From an uncultured Eubacterium sp. (GTDB lineage: Bacteria; Bacillota_A; Clostridia; Lachnospirales; Lachnospiraceae): DNA of 58,062 nucleotides. A program made the translations under genes and the position numbers. Shown one piece after another: positions 52,055 to 58,062 of this stretch. Where the stretch lies: positions 1-58,062 of the forward strand of contig CAJUSH010000015.1 of the NCBI GenBank assembly GCA_910589045.1. The letters are read 5' to 3'. Position 1 is the stretch's first letter. Each line of letters starts with the position of its first letter. The notes beneath the pieces are model-generated. The model did no database searches. It saw nothing but the letters and a program-made list of their open reading frames with translations, and had not been told where the DNA came from.

Positions 52055-52942
52055 ATGAGATATTTATTGGAAAATGAAGTGCTGGCGGTGTCGATTGACT
52101 CACTGGGGGCAGAGGTTAAATCCGTAAAGCGCAAATCGGACGGGTTTGAGTTTATGTGGCAGGGGGACCCGAAGTACTGGGGACGTACTTCGCCGGTGCT
52201 GTTCCCCTTTGTAGGTGTACCCAAAAATAAACAGTACCGCTATGAGGGGAAGAATTATCCCATGGGTCAGCATGGCTTTGCCCGGGATATGGAATTTGAG
52301 CTTGAGGATCAGGCGGACGGATGTATCTGGTTTGTTTTGAAGTCGGACGACGGGACGTATGCAAAATATCCCTTTGCGTTTCGCCTGCACATTGGCTATG
52401 AGCTTTTAGACAGTGAAGTGAAGGTTTTGTGGAAGGTGGAAAATGCGGACAGCAAGCCGATGTATTTTTCCATCGGGGCACATCCGGCGTTCCGCTGCCC
52501 GATTCACGGGGAGGAGACAAAGCAGGGCTACGGCCTGCGGTTCGCAGGGCTTACAAATGAGCTTCATCACCATGGAAATACCCCACAGGGGCTGGCAATC
52601 ATGGAGGACCAGGTGCTGGCACTCACCGACGGTGCGGTAATATTTACGCCCGGATTTTTTGATACGTGTACATATATGGTGGAGGGGAAACAGACCGGGG
52701 AAGTGTCGCTTCTGGATGCGCAGGGCGTATGCTATGTGACCCTTCGCTTTGATACGCCCCTGTTTGCGGTCTGGTCGCCGGAGGGGAAGGAAGCGCCCTT
52801 TGTGTGCATCGAGCCGTGGTACGGCAGGTGCGATGCGGTTGATTTTGACGGGAGCTTAGAGGAGCGCGCCTACGGGAATACGCTTGGTGCGGGTGAAAGC
52901 TTTGCGGCGGATTATACGATGGCGTTTTGTGTGCAGATATAA
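52055..52942 (+). CDS. aldose 1-epimerase family protein (LacX-like)
   Basis: 295 aa. Galactose-mutarotase-like fold with VSIDSLGAEVKSVKRK, EFMWQGDPKYWGRTSPVLFP and GQHGFARDMEFE, the pattern of the LacX/YihR subgroup. The catalytic His is likely in MGQHGFARD, with IGAHPAFRCP as the second conserved His region and a Glu near FVCIEPWYG. It would interconvert alpha and beta sugar anomers. It has its own promoter and RBS GGGAGG. It is not in an operon; the terminator at 52993 separates it from the convergent dehydrogenase. Confidence 0.87.
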   Translation: MRYLLENEVLAVSIDSLGAEVKSVKRKSDGFEFMWQGDPKYWGRTSPVLFPFVGVPKNKQYRYEGKNYPMGQHGFARDMEFELEDQADGCIWFVLKSDDGTYAKYPFAFRLHIGYELLDSEVKVLWKVENADSKPMYFSIGAHPAFRCPIHGEETKQGYGLRFAGLTNELHHHGNTPQGLAIMEDQVLALTDGAVIFTPGFFDTCTYMVEGKQTGEVSLLDAQGVCYVTLRFDTPLFAVWSPEGKEAPFVCIEPWYGRCDAVDFDGSLEERAYGNTLGAGESFAADYTMAFCVQI

Positions 52943-52992
52943 TGTCGTATGGTGTGCCGGGCGAAGCTTGTCGCTGGCCTGGCATAAAAGTA

Positions 52993-53026
52993 TGCCGGAA
53001 CGGCAGTATGCGCGTTCCGGCATTTC
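52993..53026. terminator. bidirectional terminator
   Basis: TGCCGGAACG (52993-53002) pairs perfectly with CGTTCCGGCA (53013-53022), with TTTCTT on the plus strand and a shorter U-tract on the minus strand. It serves the converging epimerase and dehydrogenase genes. Confidence 0.8.
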
Positions 53027-53077
53027 TTGGTTGTTTCCGGCACCAGTAATGGCAGAAAGTTTAACGAGAGGTTTAAT

Positions 53078-54301
53078 TTAGAAATCCACCTCTGTATCAT
53101 AGTAGCAGCACTTTAACAGCTTCTCCATCTCCTCCTGTGAAGGGGTGCGGGGATTGGAGCCGGTGCATGCGTCAAGGATCGCGTTTGCTGCGATATCCGG
53201 CAGCCTCTCTAAGAATACTTCCTCGGGAACGAAGCCGTTCTCGGTGGGATAGCTGTCTGCGCCGTAGTTCTTGATGCAGTGCGGGATGTTCAGATCGTCG
53301 TTCATCTTGCGCAGGTAGTCGATCAGTGCCTTTACCTTGTCGTCGTCGGATGCGCTCTGATCAGCGATTCCCATGTAGTCAACGATCACGCCGTAGCGCT
53401 TCTTCGCGGTCTCATTTTTTGCGTTGAAGGCGATAACCTTCGGCAGATACATAGCGTTTGCCGCGCCGTGGATGATGTGTGCGCCGAAGTCCTCAAAGGC
53501 AGCGCCGGTCTTGTGGGCCATGGAGTGAACGATGCCAAGAAGCGCATTTGAGAATGCCATTCCTGCCAGACACTGTGCGTTGTGCATGCGTGCACGGGCG
53601 TCCATGTCACCGTTGTAGGATTTTACGAGGTCGTTTTCGATCATCTCAATGGCATGGATAGCCAGGGGATCGGTATAATCGCAGTTTGCGGTGGAAACAT
53701 AAGCCTCAACCGCATGGGTCATAGCGTCCATACCGGTGTGTGCCACCAGCTTCTGGGGCATCGTCTCCGCGAGGTCGGGGTCAACGATCGCCACGTCGGG
53801 CGTGATCTCGAAGTCCGCGATGGGGTATTTGATGCGGTCCTGATAGTTGGTGATGATGGAGAATGCAGTCACCTCGGTTGCGGTTCCGGAAGTAGAGGAA
53901 ATCGCGCAGAAGTGAGCCTTGGTGCGAAGCTTGGGCAGGCCGAATACCTTGCACATATCCTCGAACGTGCAGTCGGGATACTCATATTTGATCCACATAG
54001 CCTTTGCAGCGTCGATCGGTGAGCCGCCGCCCATTGCAACGATCCAGTCCGGCTCAAACTTTGCCATTGCCTCGGCGCCCTTCATAACGGTCTCAACGGA
54101 AGGGTCGGGCTCAATACCCTCGAATACCTCAACCTCCATACCGGCTTCCTTTAAATAGCCGATGGCACGGTCCAAAAAGCCGAAGCGCTTCATGGAGCCG
54201 CCGCCCACGCAGATCATTGCGCGTTTTCCAACAAATGTCTTTAATGCCTCCAGAGAGCCTTTTCCGTGATATAAGTCTCTGGGGAGTGTAAATCTTGCCA
54301 T
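53078..54301 (-). CDS. iron-containing alcohol dehydrogenase
   Basis: 407 aa from ATG 54301, with AGGAGG 9 nt upstream on the minus strand; the frame open to 54415 covers promoter sequence and is rejected. The cofactor motif MGGGSPIDAAKAMW and the metal-site region GMDAMTHAVEAYVS, IVHSMAHKTGAAF and HGAANAMYLP identify the group III Fe-ADH family. These resemble NAD(P)H butanol/ethanol dehydrogenases and the C-terminal part of AdhE. It reduces aldehydes to alcohols to regenerate NAD+. The Rex box over its promoter supports a fermentative redox role. Confidence 0.92.
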   Translation of the reverse strand: MARFTLPRDLYHGKGSLEALKTFVGKRAMICVGGGSMKRFGFLDRAIGYLKEAGMEVEVFEGIEPDPSVETVMKGAEAMAKFEPDWIVAMGGGSPIDAAKAMWIKYEYPDCTFEDMCKVFGLPKLRTKAHFCAISSTSGTATEVTAFSIITNYQDRIKYPIADFEITPDVAIVDPDLAETMPQKLVAHTGMDAMTHAVEAYVSTANCDYTDPLAIHAIEMIENDLVKSYNGDMDARARMHNAQCLAGMAFSNALLGIVHSMAHKTGAAFEDFGAHIIHGAANAMYLPKVIAFNAKNETAKKRYGVIVDYMGIADQSASDDDKVKALIDYLRKMNDDLNIPHCIKNYGADSYPTENGFVPEEVFLERLPDIAANAILDACTGSNPRTPSQEEMEKLLKCCYYDTEVDF

Positions 54302-54378
54302 TGGAATCATCCTCCTGTATGTAAAATTTGAAATGGTAATGAATGTCTTGGAAGCGTAAAAACTCCAATCGTTCATAG

Positions 54379-54415
54379 TTGTTAAAATTTTAACATACAA
54401 TAGCGGCATAGACAA
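54379..54415 (-). promoter_or_regulatory. alcohol dehydrogenase promoter with Rex operator
   Basis: Minus-strand TTGTCT (54415-54410), 17-nt spacer, TAAAAT (54392-54387). Overlapping the -10 is TTGTTAAAATTTTAACAT (54379-54396), which matches the clostridial Rex consensus TTGTTAANNNNTTAACAA at all but the last base and contains a 14-bp perfect palindrome. Rex releases DNA when NADH is high, so the gene should respond to redox state. Confidence 0.8.
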
Positions 54416-54466
54416 TCGTCGAATCTGCTAAAAATAGATGCGAAACTTTGTCTATTATTTTTGGCA

Positions 54467-54499
54467 TGAAAGTTACTTTTTTACCTGTTCATACGTGTT
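54467..54499 (+). promoter_or_regulatory. ECF-type promoter of the second sigma gene
   Basis: TGAAAGTTACTTTTTT (from 54467) and ATACGTGTT (54491-54499) resemble an ECF -35/-10 pair just ahead of an ECF sigma gene; autoregulation is inferred. Confidence 0.5.
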
Positions 54500-54522
54500 A
54501 ATGGCAAAGGGAGGTGAGAAGC

Positions 54523-54990
54523 ATGAGCATGGAAGGGCATATGAAGGAAATATTTGAAAAATACAGTGATATGCTCTACAAACTCTGCATTGTCATGCTC
54601 TGCAATGAGCAGGACGTGCAGGATGCAATCCAGGAAACCTTTTGCCGGTATTTGGAGCGGAAACCGGTTTTCCGTGATGCGGAGCATGAAAAAGCATGGC
54701 TGATCCGGGTCGCCACCAATATCTGCCGGGATATGCTGCGTTTTCGAATACGGCATCCAAAGGTTTGCATTGACGAACTGGAAAACTGTCTTGCACAGCC
54801 GCAGAAAGGAGAGACTCTGCGGGAGCTTTTCGAGCTGCCGGTTAAGCAGAGGACGGTCGTCTATCTGCATTACGTCGAAGGCTACCGGGTCAGGGAAATT
54901 GCAGATCTCATGGGGACTACGGAGGGCGCGGTAAAAATGCGTTTACGGCGGGGCCGGCAGCAGATGCGTTTCTTGATGAAGGAGGTATAG
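54523..54990 (+). CDS. ECF RNA polymerase sigma factor, second
   Basis: 155 aa from ATG 54523, 8 nt after GGGAGG; GTG 54514 overlaps the RBS. Region 2 reads FEKYSDMLYKLCIVMLCNEQ and HEKAWLIRVATNICRD. Region 4 reads LPVKQRTVVYLHYVEGYRVR and TEGAVKMRLRRGRQQM. It is followed after 5 nt by a membrane protein that is its likely anti-sigma factor. Sequence differs clearly from the first sigma factor (41567), so they probably have separate regulons. Confidence 0.92.
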   Translation: MSMEGHMKEIFEKYSDMLYKLCIVMLCNEQDVQDAIQETFCRYLERKPVFRDAEHEKAWLIRVATNICRDMLRFRIRHPKVCIDELENCLAQPQKGETLRELFELPVKQRTVVYLHYVEGYRVREIADLMGTTEGAVKMRLRRGRQQMRFLMKEV

Positions 54991-54995
54991 AAGAG

Positions 54996-55856
54996 ATGAA
55001 TGCGTATGATGTAAAGGAAACAATGGAACAGATGCATATGCCAAAAAAAATGAAGGAGGAAATCTGGACCGGCATCCGGGCGCAGATGGCAGGGGGAAGG
55101 AAAAGAGCCGGGGAACGCAGGAAGGCTGCTGCGGCTGTGGCCGCTGTGGTGCTGGCGGTTGGCGTGCTTGCCCTTCCGGTACAGGCGATGGTAAGAAATC
55201 TTGTAAAAGCGCGGATGGAGCGTATTCCGCAGGAGGAGCTGCAGGCCGTGAATGACATGGTACAGTCTCAGGATTCGCAAGCGGACGGGTTTTCAAGGGC
55301 ATATTCCGGGGAGGAGCGGTCGCGTATGCAGAAGCTGCGGATCGCCTATGAGCAGGGGATGTTCCCGGAAGCGTCCATCGCGCAGGTAAATACCCCGGAG
55401 GAAATAACGGAGGGCGTACCTTGCTACGTCTGGTCTACGGGGGATTTCTATTTGCCGGAGAGGGAACTGACGGATGAGGAGCTGCTGGAAATTATTGATT
55501 TTCAGTATGAAACGGACTATGCACTCAGTGTGAGTCCGCAGGCAGAGGACGCAAGAGCAAGGTTTGCCGCGGAGCAGGCCATGTTAAAGGAGCAGATACG
55601 GGAAACCGGCGCAATCAGCGAGGAAGAAGCGGTGGAGATCGCACGGTGGCATATGAAGTCGGAGCTTGGCGCGGCCGCGGAAGGGAAGGACAAGACGGAG
55701 GTGCTTCTGGTCGATGTTTCGGAAACGGACCGCGGCTATGCGGCACAGCTGATGTATGTCGTATCCTTTGAAAATGAAAGTGAAAAATCGGTATACACCT
55801 GTGAGATCGACGCCTCGGACGGAACCGTCCTGGCCGCGGATGAGCTTACGCTCTAA
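54996..55856 (+). CDS. membrane anti-sigma-like protein with PepSY-like C-terminus
   Basis: 286 aa. N-terminal cytoplasmic region (MNAYDVKETMEQMHMPKKMK, basic to residue 45), one membrane helix (about 46-64, AAVVLAVGVLALPVQAM), then a long acidic extracellular part. Near 205-285 the pattern ISEEEAVEIARWHMKSEL and YVVSFENESEKSVYTCEIDA resembles PepSY domains. Gene order directly after the ECF sigma supports an anti-sigma role; the specific anti-sigma family is not certain. Confidence 0.72.
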   Translation: MNAYDVKETMEQMHMPKKMKEEIWTGIRAQMAGGRKRAGERRKAAAAVAAVVLAVGVLALPVQAMVRNLVKARMERIPQEELQAVNDMVQSQDSQADGFSRAYSGEERSRMQKLRIAYEQGMFPEASIAQVNTPEEITEGVPCYVWSTGDFYLPERELTDEELLEIIDFQYETDYALSVSPQAEDARARFAAEQAMLKEQIRETGAISEEEAVEIARWHMKSELGAAAEGKDKTEVLLVDVSETDRGYAAQLMYVVSFENESEKSVYTCEIDASDGTVLAADELTL

Positions 55857-55865
55857 AGCATGGTA

Positions 55866-55912
55866 GAAGCCGGACGGATACAAGGGGAGCTTATATTCGT
55901 CCGGCTTCCTTT
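55866..55912. terminator. hairpin shared by converging genes
   Basis: GAAGCCGGACG (55866-55876) pairs perfectly with CGTCCGGCTTC (55898-55908), then CTTT. Its right arm overlaps the last codons of the methyltransferase gene. Confidence 0.55.
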
Positions 55913-57054
55913 AAGAGTCGGTAGAGGGTGGGCTGTACCCGGAAGGCCTGCATGGCGGCTTCCACCTCGGCGAGCTGTGCGGCGCGTGCGCTTTTTGACA
56001 TGGACGGGCGTTTCACGGCGCGGATGAGCAGATTTTTCGGGGTGTGGCTTAAATCCACAAATTCTAAGAGCTGGGTTTTGTAGCCCATGCAGGAGAGGAG
56101 GTTGCCCCGGACGGCGTCGGTCAGAAGTGCCGCCGTACGCTCCTTTACGATACCGTAGCGGGTGAGCAGGGAGAGCGCATCCGTCTGCATTTGCCCGTTT
56201 AATTCGTGCTGGCAGCAGGGAACGCAAAAGATCATGTCCGCATTCCAGCAGATGGCGTTGTACAGCGCAAAATCCGTAGCGGTATCGCAGGCGTGAAGCG
56301 TCACCATCAGATCTACGTCAAAGGGTGCCGCGTAGCCGCTGATATCTCCCTGCTCAAAGTGCAGGCCGCCGTAGCCGTACTTTTTGGCGGCGGCATTGCA
56401 TTTTTCGATGACATCCGCTTTTAAATCCAGCCCTACAATTTCCACCGTCTGCTTTTTGATCTCCGTAAAATAGTAGTAGAGGATAAAGGTGAGGTAGGAT
56501 TTTCCGCAGCCGAAGTCGACGATGTGCCAACAGGGCTTGCAGGCGGTTCCAACCGCGTCGTCAATCAGCTCGATAAAGCGGTTGATCTGGCGGAATTTAT
56601 CGTACATCGCGTGGACGACCTTTCCCTCCTTCGTGAAGATTCCCATATCCACGAGGGGCGGAATGGAGCTGCCCTCCTGTAACATGTAATTTTTCCTGCG
56701 GTTGTGGGCATTGGCCGCGGGGGCTTCTTCCACGTTGTCCTTTCGCAGCTTTCTGCGGTAGGTCACAGTTCCCTTTTTTGAGAGCAGAAGCTGGTGCTCC
56801 CGCGTTTTTGACCAGGCGTTCAGCTGTAAAAACTGTTCGCCCATGGCATGGGACAGATACAAAAGCAGCGCCTGTGCGTCACAGTTTTCGTGGAATACCT
56901 GTTTTTCGGTATAGCTTGCTATCTGGTAATAATCGGTTTTCTGTTCGATGACGGCCTTGCGGTATGTCTGCGTTTTGTCTGCCTGCTTGCTTAAAATCAG
57001 GCGCTGCGGCAGGTCGGAGACGATCTCGTCAAGGCTTTTTTTCAGGTCGGCCAT
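55891..57054 (-). CDS. SAM-dependent methyltransferase (Methyltransf_32-like)
   Basis: 387 aa from ATG 57054, 8 nt after GAGG; ATG 57060 is only 2 nt from it. The N-terminal 150 residues are an accessory domain. The catalytic Rossmann fold follows with motif I HIVDFGCGKSYLTFILYYY (near 183), VGLDLK as the acidic post-II residue, LMVTLHACDTATDFAL, and FCVPCCQHELNGQ. The LHACDTATD and CCQHE phrases match GSTCD/THUMP-like RNA-type methyltransferases, but the substrate is not known. It is convergent with the second ECF operon. Confidence 0.8.
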   Translation of the reverse strand: MADLKKSLDEIVSDLPQRLILSKQADKTQTYRKAVIEQKTDYYQIASYTEKQVFHENCDAQALLLYLSHAMGEQFLQLNAWSKTREHQLLLSKKGTVTYRRKLRKDNVEEAPAANAHNRRKNYMLQEGSSIPPLVDMGIFTKEGKVVHAMYDKFRQINRFIELIDDAVGTACKPCWHIVDFGCGKSYLTFILYYYFTEIKKQTVEIVGLDLKADVIEKCNAAAKKYGYGGLHFEQGDISGYAAPFDVDLMVTLHACDTATDFALYNAICWNADMIFCVPCCQHELNGQMQTDALSLLTRYGIVKERTAALLTDAVRGNLLSCMGYKTQLLEFVDLSHTPKNLLIRAVKRPSMSKSARAAQLAEVEAAMQAFRVQPTLYRLLKEAGRI

Positions 57055-57104
57055 TTTCATTTCCTCGCATATGCGTGATCGCTGCGGTGATGCCCTGCAG
57101 GAGA

Positions 57105-57458
57105 TCAGGTTGTTTCGGGTTCTGTCTGAAATTCTTTGCGCAGGATCTCCTTTGGCGGTTCGATCTCATTGGCAAGCGTGTGCTCGGTCAGCCCGGAGAG
57201 CGCCTTTATTTTTTTATTGAGCATCGGGCGCATACAGTTGGGAACATGCTCCTGATGGGCGCGATGGATGGCGACGCACTCCTTGCAGTTGCCGTGGTAG
57301 CGGCACGCTTTCCGGCAGGGGCAGTGATCCTTGTCGGCATATTCCGCTCGAAACTGCGCCGCAAATTCCTCCTGCAGACGCAGGCCCTCCTGCCGGTTTC
57401 CATTGTGAAATTCCTGCATAGCCGCCAGTTCCTTTGCATTGTTTTCGATGATCATCAT
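57105..57458 (-). CDS. cysteine-rich small protein (DUF6485-like)
   Basis: 117 aa. The centre CPCRKACRYHGNCKECVAIH followed by NCMRP holds seven Cys plus His, a spacing like the DUF6485-type clostridial proteins often labelled LPS biosynthesis proteins; metal binding is likely. The N-terminal 45 residues are helical and charged. GGAGG precedes tandem ATGs (57458, 57455) on the minus strand. A consensus promoter lies at 57565-57537, and a 21-codon leader ORF overlaps the start. Confidence 0.7.
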   Translation of the reverse strand: MMIIENNAKELAAMQEFHNGNRQEGLRLQEEFAAQFRAEYADKDHCPCRKACRYHGNCKECVAIHRAHQEHVPNCMRPMLNKKIKALSGLTEHTLANEIEPPKEILRKEFQTEPETT

Positions 57459-57520
57459 AGAATACCTCCGTAGCTGTTTGCATGATGCATGCCCTCAAAA
57501 GAGGACACGCGGTCGGACAT
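57455..57520 (-). CDS. 21-aa leader ORF coupled to the cysteine-rich protein
   Basis: After AAGGAG on the minus strand, ATG 57520 opens MSDRVSSFEGMHHANSYGGI plus one Leu. Its TGA (57457-57455) overlaps the ATG of the next gene (57458-57456). Its own RBS, a correctly placed promoter and the overlap make translation plausible. The function is unknown. Confidence 0.45.
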   Translation of the reverse strand: MSDRVSSFEGMHHANSYGGIL

Positions 57521-57536
57521 AGAAAGCTCCTTATAA

Positions 57537-57565
57537 ATTATAGGAAGTGCGGGGTTGCTTGTCAA
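57537..57565 (-). promoter_or_regulatory. consensus sigma-A promoter (minus strand)
   Basis: Minus-strand perfect TTGACA (57565-57560), 17-nt spacer, perfect TATAAT (57542-57537). It drives the leader ORF and the cysteine-rich protein. Confidence 0.85.
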
Positions 57566-57719
57566 TGATAATTATGGAATCTTCAGACAGACCTGAAATG
57601 AAATTGGTTACAGCTCACTCCGTGAGAACACGATAAAGGCAGAGGACGTTACGAACCGGAGGGGCTGCTGTTTTCAATGGAGGATAAAGAAGAAGCATAA
57701 AATCTATGCCAGATTTCAG

Positions 57720-57746
57720 GCAATCAGAGATGGTTGCTCTTTTTTT
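57720..57746 (+). terminator. orphan intrinsic terminator
   Basis: GCAATCA (57720-57726) pairs with TGGTTGC (57731-57737) with one G-U pair, then TCTTTTTTT. No plus-strand gene lies upstream within the intergenic region, which suggests an unannotated short transcript. Confidence 0.5.
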
Positions 57747-57908
57747 GTCAAAAAGTGTACGTTTTGACAACGACTCTTTTTGTACCTGCCTTTGTGCAAC
57801 TTTTATGAAAAAGGGGGTTGAAATTATAGATAAGTTGACGATATAATAGACACCAGAGTGCAATATGCACAAACAAGAAATTTTGTCAGAACGTACAGGA
57901 TTTGACAG
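57745..57908. repeat. pair of 26-bp dyads flanking a promoter
   Basis: Site 1 (57745-57770) runs from TTGTCA to TGACAA and is symmetric at 11 of 13 pairs. Site 2 (57883-57908) runs from TTGTCA to TGACAG and shares 19 of 26 bases with site 1. Their centres are 138 bp apart, on either side of the promoter at 57818-57847. Confidence 0.5.
57818..57847 (+). promoter_or_regulatory. sigma-A promoter of the last gene
   Basis: TTGAAA (57818-57823), 18-nt spacer, TATAAT (57842-57847); about 185 nt of leader before the ATG at 58040. Confidence 0.65.
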
Positions 57909-58039
57909 TGAGTGTGGCAAAGCGGCCTGAAAGCAGCCGGGCGGTTCCAGAGGAGCATCCGGCTGCCGGAGACGAAGGGCGGGCAGCTGCCGCGGCAAAG
58001 CAGGTAGGCAGGCTGCATGGGAGTAAAGAGGAGAGACAG

Positions 58040-58062
58040 ATGCTGAAGGTAACATTAAAAGA
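58040..58062 (+). CDS. start of a gene cut by the window edge (possibly thrS)
   Basis: ATG 58040 follows AGAGGAGAG. Only MLKVTLK and part of the next codon (GA-) are visible. Threonyl-tRNA synthetases often begin in this way (MxKxTLKDG), and a long leader is common before thrS, but seven residues cannot settle the identity. Confidence 0.35.

Larger units (their letters stand above)
57566..58039. other. 474-nt intergenic region before the last gene
   Basis: It contains a plus-strand terminator (57720-57746) that ends no known gene, two 26-bp dyads (57745-57770 and 57883-57908), a sigma-A promoter (57818-57847) and a GC-rich leader of about 185 nt. I see no coding frame with RBS and no convincing riboswitch. 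Confidence 0.55.

Noticed and set aside
57917..57935. T-box-like sequence in the leader of the last gene
   Set aside because: AGTGTGGCAAAGCG matches 10 of 13 specified positions of the T-box AGGGTGGNACCGCG, but it lacks the conserved ACC and I cannot draw stem I, a specifier loop or a terminator. An Infernal search with the T-box model would decide.
1..58062. tRNA, rRNA, CRISPR, transposase or prophage genes
   Set aside because: I looked on both strands for tRNA cloverleaf sequences, spaced direct repeats and integrase or transposase motifs, and found none I could support.

Overview
The window reads as a chromosomal segment of an anaerobic, endospore-forming Firmicute, most like a Lachnospiraceae/Clostridia gut bacterium. 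The reasons are a GerA-type germinant receptor operon, spoVAC, LPXTG/class C sortase genes, AGGAGG ribosome binding sites, ECF sigma/DUF4179 pairs, a XylFII/LytS/YesN-type sugar sensor and siroheme sulfite reductases with clostridial ferredoxin modules. Base composition is moderately GC-rich, with A+T-rich promoters. I see no tRNA, rRNA, CRISPR array, insertion sequence or prophage.

Layout. 1-900: two decayed genes closed by a terminator. 900-4560: three-gene spore germinant receptor operon. 4866-7845: thymidine kinase, membrane GGDEF protein, MFS transporter. 7917-9352: MerR regulator divergent from a DUF3737 gene, with a classic 19-bp-spacer MerR promoter. 9329-11220: BlaI-like repressor and M56 peptidase with two operators. 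11465-14107: LPXTG pilin-like protein and its sortase. 14239-15387: 5'-truncated surface protein. 15554-21947: sulfite module (two siroheme reductases, LysR regulator, CoA-disulfide/persulfide reductase-rhodanese, YeiH exporter). 22080-24581: unknown 121-aa protein, EF-hand-like protein, a lone SpoVAC and a 63-aa tandem-repeat cysteine peptide. 24820-26154: AhpC with a stand-alone AhpF N-terminal-like protein. 26161-40410: a pentose-type sugar system (AraC, DUF4867, fucose-isomerase-like enzyme, xylulokinase, three-part sensor, two binding proteins, ABC ATPase and permease). 40563-41397: TPP riboswitch and thiT. 41567-43194: ECF sigma and DUF4179 anti-sigma. 43531-46962: MATE pump, NudC, a candidate small RNA, MecA. 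47224-50599: tripartite tricarboxylate transporter. 51016-54301: CorA, LacX-like epimerase, and an iron alcohol dehydrogenase with a near-perfect Rex box. 54523-55856: second ECF sigma/anti-sigma pair. 55891-58062: methyltransferase, cysteine-rich protein with a coupled leader ORF, and the start of a gene that may be thrS.

Most genes work as small self-regulated modules: regulator plus target (MerR, BlaI, LysR, AraC, YesN, ECF). The least explained signals are (a) a structured leader element present twice, before the sugar permease and before the first ECF sigma factor, with pairing kept by G-U changes; (b) a roughly 90-nt promoter-to-terminator RNA at 46015-46107 with a CCCCTTTG motif and a 37-bp near-perfect palindrome upstream; (c) the 63-aa repeat peptide; and (d) paired 26-bp dyads flanking the last promoter. 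All calls come from reading sequence and translations; no database search was run.
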